Positions 41,289 through 45,836 of a DNA stretch of 45,836 nt are shown here, in pieces (positions within the stretch are counted from its first letter, which is position 1; each line of letters starts with the position of its first letter). The stretch comes from Fibrobacteria bacterium (GTDB lineage: Bacteria > Fibrobacterota > Fibrobacteria > UBA11236). The stretch covers positions 1 to 45,836 of the forward strand of contig JADGQO010000106.1 in the NCBI GenBank assembly GCA_017881725.1, given 5' to 3'. The notes beneath the pieces were generated by a model, which saw nothing but the letters and a program-made list of their open reading frames with translations, did not search any database and was not told the origin of the DNA. The position numbers and the translations under genes are program-made.

Positions 41289-42764
41289 ATGAACCCACGG
41301 TTTTCCATTCACCGGGGCCGGGGGTGGAATCTTGCGGAAATGGCCGCCCAGGTGTTCAATCCAAGGGGTTCTATATTTCCCGGCTTGTCCAGATTACACT
41401 ACATTATTTCCCGTTTCCGGCGGTTGTTGGGAGTCCTCACCGTGAGTTCGGTGTCGCTGCTTTTGGTTGGGATCGGCTGCAAGCAATCCATCGTCCCTGC
41501 TTCATCCCATTATGGGGCCCGGCTGGAACAATCCGCCGCGACGTCACTGGCCGCGGACACCGGCCATGGTTTGGGTCCGGTGCCGGACGGCACCGGACCG
41601 CCGGTCCGAACCGCGCGCAGCCAGGCCTTGGCGCAGGCCCGGGGGTTCACGCGGTCGGTATCGGGCGATACCACCGTCTTACGCGTGTTACGTCCTTGGC
41701 AGGGTTCGCGCTCGGTGTTCACTTATATTCTGGTTCCCGCTCCCGCCGCCCCGCCGAACGCCGGGGCCGCCGGCAGATCGTCCTCCCCCGCTGAAAATTT
41801 TTTGTCTCCCGTCACGTTTATTTCCCAGGATTCCCTCCGCGTGCCGGTTCCCTTGCGCCGCGCCGTCACCTTGACGACCACCAACTTGTACGCTTTTACG
41901 GCCTTCGGAGCGTTGGACGCGCTGGTAGGCTTGGGTGGAGGCCGGTTCGCGTGCGACTCCCGGGTAACGGAGCGGTTACGCCAGGGCCGCATCCGCGACG
42001 TCGGCGACGACATGCACGTGGACGCGGAAGCGGTGGTGGCCACGCGCCCGCAGGCGGCGTTCACCTTCGTGGTGGGAGGCGCTTCGGACGGCGGACTCGC
42101 CAAGTTACGCGAGGCGGGTGTCCCGGCCCTGATCGATGGGGCTTACATGGAAGCGACGCCTCTGGGCCGCGCCGAATGGATGAAGTTCACGGCCGCCTTC
42201 CTGGGAAAAAGCCGGGAAGCCGATTCCCTGTTCGCCGTGGTGGACAGCGGCTATCGGGCGCTCGCGGCGTTGGCCGCCGGCGCGGTCCGGAGGCCCACCG
42301 TCCTCATCGACGCGCCCTTCGGCGGGGTCTGGTGGATGCCGGGCGGGCGCAGCTACGTCGCGCGGCTCCTGGCCGATGCCGGGGCGAATTACCTATGGGC
42401 CGACGATACCCTGCGCGGAACCTTGAACCTCGATTTGGAAACGGTGCTGGCCAAGGCCCGCGACGCGGATTTCTGGCTCAATCCCGGCACTTGGCGCAGC
42501 TTGTCCGAGGGGCGCGCGCGCGACCCGCGCCATGCGGCTTTCCGCGCCTTCCAACGCGGCGAGGTCTACAACCAGGATCACCTCCTCTGCGGCGACGGCG
42601 GCAACGATTACTTCCAAACCGGCGCCGCCCGTCCCGACTGGATCCTGGCCGACTTAATCGCGCTCTTCCATCCGGAGTTGCTGCCCGGCCACGTTTCGCG
42701 CTGGTACCGCAAGCTCGATGAAAAGGCGCCGGAGCCCTCGCCAGGGCCGGAGAAAAAGCCGTGA
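41289..42764 (+). CDS. BtuF/FecB-type ABC transporter substrate-binding lipoprotein
   Basis: This binding protein delivers a corrinoid or iron chelate to the permease. A signal segment (LLGVLTVSSVSLLLVGIGC) ends in a lipobox. The real start is therefore probably not the first ATG at 41289 but the ATG at 41340 or the TTG at 41385; none has a strong ribosome site. The body matches the Bacteroidetes-type family: TVLRVLRPWQGSRSVFTYIL, RAVTLTTTNLYAFTAFGALD, DVGDDMHVDAEAVVATRPQA, MEATPLGRAEWMKFTAAFLG, GGNDYFQTGAARPDWILADL, and LFHPELLPGHVSRWYRKLD at the end. An Ala/Pro/Ser insert lies near 150-170. I looked for a cobalamin riboswitch upstream (41169-41400) and found no clear B12 box. The stop overlaps the permease start. 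Confidence 0.85.
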   Translation: MNPRFSIHRGRGWNLAEMAAQVFNPRGSIFPGLSRLHYIISRFRRLLGVLTVSSVSLLLVGIGCKQSIVPASSHYGARLEQSAATSLAADTGHGLGPVPDGTGPPVRTARSQALAQARGFTRSVSGDTTVLRVLRPWQGSRSVFTYILVPAPAAPPNAGAAGRSSSPAENFLSPVTFISQDSLRVPVPLRRAVTLTTTNLYAFTAFGALDALVGLGGGRFACDSRVTERLRQGRIRDVGDDMHVDAEAVVATRPQAAFTFVVGGASDGGLAKLREAGVPALIDGAYMEATPLGRAEWMKFTAAFLGKSREADSLFAVVDSGYRALAALAAGAVRRPTVLIDAPFGGVWWMPGGRSYVARLLADAGANYLWADDTLRGTLNLDLETVLAKARDADFWLNPGTWRSLSEGRARDPRHAAFRAFQRGEVYNQDHLLCGDGGNDYFQTGAARPDWILADLIALFHPELLPGHVSRWYRKLDEKAPEPSPGPEKKP

Positions 42765-43810
42765 AGGCCGGACGCGCCTCGCTGGGTTTGGCCTTGCTGG
42801 CTGTGGGCGGGGCCTTGTTATTCCTGTTCGGATTGACCTCCGGATCCGAGCGCATCCCCTGGGGTCAATGCCTGGCGGTGTTGTTCGGTCGGCATGCGGC
42901 CGATCCGGTTTGGGACGATATCCTGCGTCAAATCCGTTTGCCGCGTTGCCTCGCCGCCTGGCTCGGCGGAGCGTGCCTGGCCTTGAGCGGATTGGAATTG
43001 CAAACCTTGTTCCGCAATCCCCTGGCAGGGCCGTTTTCCTTAGGGATCAGCTCCGGCGCCACTTTGGGTGTGGCCTTGGCCGTGGCGGGCACGGTCGGCG
43101 GAGTGTTGCCGGCCTGGCTGGCAGCGGGCGGGCTGTGGGCCCAATTGGGAATGGCAGGTTCCGCCGTGATTGGATCACTGGCCGTCATGTTGTTGGTCTT
43201 GGCCGTGGCGCGGCGCGTGCGCGGCAACGCGACCTTGCTCATTCTCGGACTCATGTTCGGGCAGGTGGCTTCGGCCTTGGTCAGCGTCTTGCAAGCCTTC
43301 GGGACCTCGGAGCAAATCCGGGCCTTCACGTTTTGGTCTTTCGGCAGTTACGCGGGCGTTACGTGGGCGCAAATGCCCGTGCTGGCGGGCGCGCTGGTGG
43401 TCGGCGCCCTATTGGCGGCTCCTTGCGCCAAGCATTTGAACGCGCTCCTACTGGGTTGGGAGTATGCGCGCAGCCTGGGAGTGCCGGTCCAGACCTTGCG
43501 CCTCCTGCTATTGTTCAGCGCCTCGCTGCTGTCCGGAGCCGTCACCGCCTTTTGCGGCCCCATCGCGTTCCTGGGCCTGGCCGTACCGCATATCGCCCGG
43601 GGTCTGTTCCGCACGGCCGATCATCGGATTCTGCTGCCGGCCTGCGCCGTCCTGGGCGGCGCGATTTCCTTGGCCGCGGATTTGGCCTCGCGTCTGCCGG
43701 GTACGGGCCGCGCCTTGCCGCTCAACGCCGTGATGGCCTTGGTGGGCGCTCCCGTGGTGATCGGGGTGTTGCTGCGCCGGAATTCCAATTCCGAAAGGGC
43801 GCGGGAATGA
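42761..43810 (+). CDS. BtuC/FecCD-type ABC transporter permease
   Basis: This inner-membrane permease has 349 residues and about ten membrane spans, the normal size for the FecCD/BtuC family. Motifs include IRLPRCLAAWLGGACLALSG, then LQTLFRNPLAGPFSLGISSG (the coupling region near 80-100), and SGAVTAFCGPIAFLGLAVPH, which is strongly conserved. It ends in LPLNAVMALVGAPVVIGVLL. Translation begins at a GTG that overlaps the preceding stop (GTGA), and the gene ends overlapping the ATPase start (ATGA). All three genes therefore form one coupled unit. Cobalamin, haem or siderophore transport cannot be separated by sequence alone. Confidence 0.93.
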   Translation: MKAGRASLGLALLAVGGALLFLFGLTSGSERIPWGQCLAVLFGRHAADPVWDDILRQIRLPRCLAAWLGGACLALSGLELQTLFRNPLAGPFSLGISSGATLGVALAVAGTVGGVLPAWLAAGGLWAQLGMAGSAVIGSLAVMLLVLAVARRVRGNATLLILGLMFGQVASALVSVLQAFGTSEQIRAFTFWSFGSYAGVTWAQMPVLAGALVVGALLAAPCAKHLNALLLGWEYARSLGVPVQTLRLLLLFSASLLSGAVTAFCGPIAFLGLAVPHIARGLFRTADHRILLPACAVLGGAISLAADLASRLPGTGRALPLNAVMALVGAPVVIGVLLRRNSNSERARE

Positions 43811-44964
43811 TTCCGCAGGGTAACATGCAGGGTACTACGGAATCCATTCCGGAAACCGGCCGGATCCTTTTGCGGACCACGGGTCTCTCGGTGGGCTATT
43901 CCGGGCGCGGGCTTCCCGAAGGACGACGTACCGTGCTTTCCGGCTTGGATTTGGAACTTTGCGCCGGCGAAATGGTTTGCCTGTTGGGGCCGAACGGGGC
44001 GGGCAAGTCCACCTTGCTGCGCACCTTGTGCGGACTGCAAGCGCCGCTGTCCGGCGGCTTGGAGGTGGACGGTCAAAACGCGTCCGGCTTCGCGCCGGAA
44101 TCCTGGGCGCGCAGGGCCGCCATCGTGCTGACCGAACGCGTGGACGGCGGAGGCCTCACCGTGCAGGACGTGGCCGCGCTCGGCCGCCATCCCCATACCG
44201 GCTGGACGGGACGACTGCGCGCAGCCGATTGCGCAGCCGTCGAAAACGCCCTGCGCGATTCCGGCGCCTGGGAATTGCGCGATCGGATATTCGATCGTTT
44301 GAGCGACGGGGAAAAGCAAAAAGCCTTGCTGGCGCGGGCCTTGGCGCAAGAGCCGTCCCTATTGCTCCTGGATGAGCCCACCGCGTTTTTGGATCTGCCC
44401 CGCCGCGTGGAAACCCTGCGGACCTTGCGGCGCATGGCCCGGACGCGGGGCCGTGCCGTGCTGCTATCCACGCATGATTTGGATTTGGCCCTGCGCGCCG
44501 CCGATAAGCTTTGGCTGATGCATCCCGGCGGCCCCCTGCTATCAGGCCTGCCGGAGGATTTGGTTTTGTCCGGCGCTTTCGCGCGCGTCTTCGATCAAGG
44601 CGACGTGGTATTCGATCCCGCCTCAGGAGAATTTCGCATCCATGCTCCGCCGACGCGGAAAATCCGGGTGCGCGCGGACGCGGTCTTGACGTCCTGGGCC
44701 GCTCGCGCCCTGGAGCGGGAAGGCTTCGCCGCCACCATCGACGCTGCCGCCAACTCCAATCAACCCACCCACTCCGCCCTCCCCGGCGACGGGGCGGACC
44801 CGAGCCTCTCCGCCGTAACCGAATCGAAATCCCCCGCAGATCTGGGATTGTTGGAGGGACGGCAATCCGGACCGGATATCCTTTGGACATGGCATGCCGC
44901 AGGCCAGGTTGAGACTTTCACCACCCTCGCGGCCGTTCTCGCCAGGTTACGGAGCTTTGTTTAG
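43807..44964 (+). CDS. BtuD/FecE-type ABC transporter ATP-binding protein with C-terminal extension
   Basis: This is the ATPase of the importer, 385 residues from the ATG at 43807. The nucleotide-binding domain (about 20-265) has Walker A GPNGAGKST, the signature LSDGEKQKALLARALAQEP (the usual LSGGE reads LSDGE), Walker B LLLLDEP and the H-loop STHD. The last 120 residues are an added domain (IRVRADAVLTSWAARALERE, then a Ser/Ala/Pro linker, then WTWHAAGQVETFTTLAAVLA). Related ATPases of Bacteroidetes carry a similar tail of unknown function. The frame is open upstream through the permease gene, but only the ATG at 43807 gives a sensible N-terminus. Confidence 0.92.
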   Translation: MIPQGNMQGTTESIPETGRILLRTTGLSVGYSGRGLPEGRRTVLSGLDLELCAGEMVCLLGPNGAGKSTLLRTLCGLQAPLSGGLEVDGQNASGFAPESWARRAAIVLTERVDGGGLTVQDVAALGRHPHTGWTGRLRAADCAAVENALRDSGAWELRDRIFDRLSDGEKQKALLARALAQEPSLLLLDEPTAFLDLPRRVETLRTLRRMARTRGRAVLLSTHDLDLALRAADKLWLMHPGGPLLSGLPEDLVLSGAFARVFDQGDVVFDPASGEFRIHAPPTRKIRVRADAVLTSWAARALEREGFAATIDAAANSNQPTHSALPGDGADPSLSAVTESKSPADLGLLEGRQSGPDILWTWHAAGQVETFTTLAAVLARLRSFV

Positions 44965-45009
44965 CGGTTTAGGATTGGTCCCGACTTGGGGATTAATTAA
45001 CTTGGCTCC

Positions 45010-45836
45010 ATGTACCTCATCGCCGTTCTGCTCGGACTTTTGGAAGGCCTCACCGAATTCGTGCCGGTCTCTTCGACGGGTCATTTGATCATCGCCGGCC
45101 ATATGCTCAATTTCGTCGGCCCCACGGCCGAATCGTTCGAAATCTTCATCCAACTCGGCGCCATCCTCGCTGTGGTCTTTTATTATCGCGAACGGTTCCT
45201 GTGCCTAATCCCCGGTCGGACGCCCCGGATCCCTGTCAACGGCGCATCGGCCCAAGGTAGCTTGACCGGCGACGAGGCTTCCGGGGACTCTCCCGGCGCC
45301 AACGGCGGCTTCCAGGGCTGGCGCGGCATCGGACTACTTGGCGTCACCACCCTTCCCGCCCTCATCGTCGGAAAGTTCGCGCATCACTACATCCATGAGC
45401 ACCTATTTTCCCCGACTACCGTGGCCATGGGCCTCATCCTCGGCGGCCTAGGCCTGATTCTGGTGGAACGGGTGCGTCGTCCCGGGCAAGTTAAAACTAG
45501 CATCCACCAACTCGACTGGCGCGATGCCTTGACGGTCGGCGTGTTCCAATGCCTCGCTCTGTGGCCCGGCATGTCGCGCTCCGGCTCCACCTTGATCGGC
45601 GGCATACTCGGAAAAATCGACCGCAAGACCACGGCGGAATATTCCTTCCTGGCCGCCGTGCCGATCATGATCGCCGCCACCGCCTACGATTTGCTCAAGA
45701 GCCGTGACGCCCTGCACGTTTCCGACGCGCCCATTTTCGCCGTCGGATTCCTCGTCAGCATGGTTTCCGCCTGGTTCGCCATCCGCATCTTCATCCGCTT
45801 CATCGCCAATCACAAGTTGCAAGGCTTCGGCTGGTA
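45010..45836 (+). CDS. uppP: undecaprenyl-diphosphatase (cut by window end)
   Basis: This membrane enzyme dephosphorylates undecaprenyl diphosphate to recycle the lipid carrier for peptidoglycan and other envelope polymers. The frame runs from the ATG at 45010 to the last base, about 275 residues without a stop. The N-terminus has the family motif LLGLLEGLTEFVPVSSTGHL with Glu12, Glu16, Ser22 and His25. The second motif is ALWPGMSRSGSTLIGGILGK with the catalytic-region Arg. Compared with typical UppP there is an inserted hydrophilic loop (about 68-100, Gly/Ala/Ser/Asp-rich) after the second membrane span. Probably only the last few residues fall outside the window. It follows the transporter by 45 bases and may be read through from it. 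Confidence 0.93.
   Translation, partial: MYLIAVLLGLLEGLTEFVPVSSTGHLIIAGHMLNFVGPTAESFEIFIQLGAILAVVFYYRERFLCLIPGRTPRIPVNGASAQGSLTGDEASGDSPGANGGFQGWRGIGLLGVTTLPALIVGKFAHHYIHEHLFSPTTVAMGLILGGLGLILVERVRRPGQVKTSIHQLDWRDALTVGVFQCLALWPGMSRSGSTLIGGILGKIDRKTTAEYSFLAAVPIMIAATAYDLLKSRDALHVSDAPIFAVGFLVSMVSAWFAIRIFIRFIANHKLQGFGW

Noticed and set aside
41169..41312. N-terminal extension of the HD-GYP protein to the ATG at 41312
   Set aside because: The extra codons translate AT-rich spacer and would overlap the divergent BtuF-like frame.
41169..41400. Possible cobalamin riboswitch upstream of the BtuF-like gene
   Set aside because: A GGTGGAATC stretch is present, but the conserved B12 box and paired core were not found, so it is not reported as a feature.
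1..45836. Search for CRISPR arrays, tRNA, rRNA, insertion sequences and phage genes
   Set aside because: No regularly spaced repeats, transposase or integrase motifs, or structural-RNA signatures were seen by eye. A tRNA or Rfam scan was not possible.

Overview
The window reads as one stretch of a moderately GC-rich, Gram-negative bacterial chromosome. It holds outer-membrane lipoproteins, a TolC-type channel, a beta-barrel protein and RND efflux. The taxon cannot be fixed from sequence alone. The best fit is the Fibrobacterota or a related FCB-group lineage. The reasons are DUF1080 and TIGR02604/DUF7133-type secreted proteins, C-terminal beta-sandwich tails resembling secretion-sorting domains, an Ig-like (Big_5-type) lipoprotein next to an unusually long signal peptidase, a Bacteroidetes-style BtuF/BtuD pair, class I fumarase and a PEP carboxylase. 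I saw no rRNA, tRNA, CRISPR array or intact insertion sequence.

Layout. 0-6.6 kb: a tripartite drug-efflux locus, with tolC on the minus strand divergent from marR, periplasmic adaptor and RND pump on the plus strand. 6.6-10.4 kb: a decay zone with an orphan C-terminal tail, one intact DUF1080 protein, a shattered tandem copy of it, a DUF6174-like remnant and a frameshifted membrane protein. 10.4-15.7 kb: an HxlR-type regulator with an operator-like palindrome cluster, a GH5 glycoside hydrolase, a secreted protein of unknown function and a large TIGR02604-like beta-propeller protein. 15.8-24.6 kb: a five-gene collinear minus-strand string (signal peptidase I, Ig-like lipoprotein, DUF2007-like protein, Ser/Thr kinase, DnaQ-DinG-type nuclease). 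24.8-27.8 kb: plus-strand small proteins, an M23 envelope peptidase and an M20 amidohydrolase. 27.85-29.5 kb: an S41/PDZ lipoprotein protease. 29.5-30.35 kb: a structured gap, a duplicated-zinc-finger small protein and a strong intrinsic terminator. 30.3-33.1 kb: class I fumarase translationally coupled to a reversed CheB-like/receiver fusion. 33.2-38.4 kb: an outer-membrane barrel protein, then PEP carboxylase coupled to an unknown protein. 38.5-41.2 kb: a DUF2914 membrane protein, a single-domain receiver and an HD-GYP protein. 41.3-45.0 kb: a BtuFCD-type importer. 45.0 kb to the end: undecaprenyl-diphosphatase, cut by the window edge.

How the genes fit together. Polymer degradation (GH5, DUF1080, TIGR02604-like), export and envelope maintenance (LepB, M23, S41, UppP, lipoproteins) and C4 central metabolism (fumarase, PEP carboxylase) dominate. 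Stop-start overlaps (ATGA, GTGA or TTGA) link the kinase pair, the M23/M20 pair, fumarase/CheB-like, the unknown protein/ppc and btuFCD. The most unusual items are the CheB-like/receiver fusion lacking the catalytic His and coupled to fumarase, the DnaQ-DinG protein with an intact exonuclease but degraded ATPase motifs, the duplicated C-x4-C...C-x2-H protein, and several perfect operator-like palindromes without an assigned regulator.
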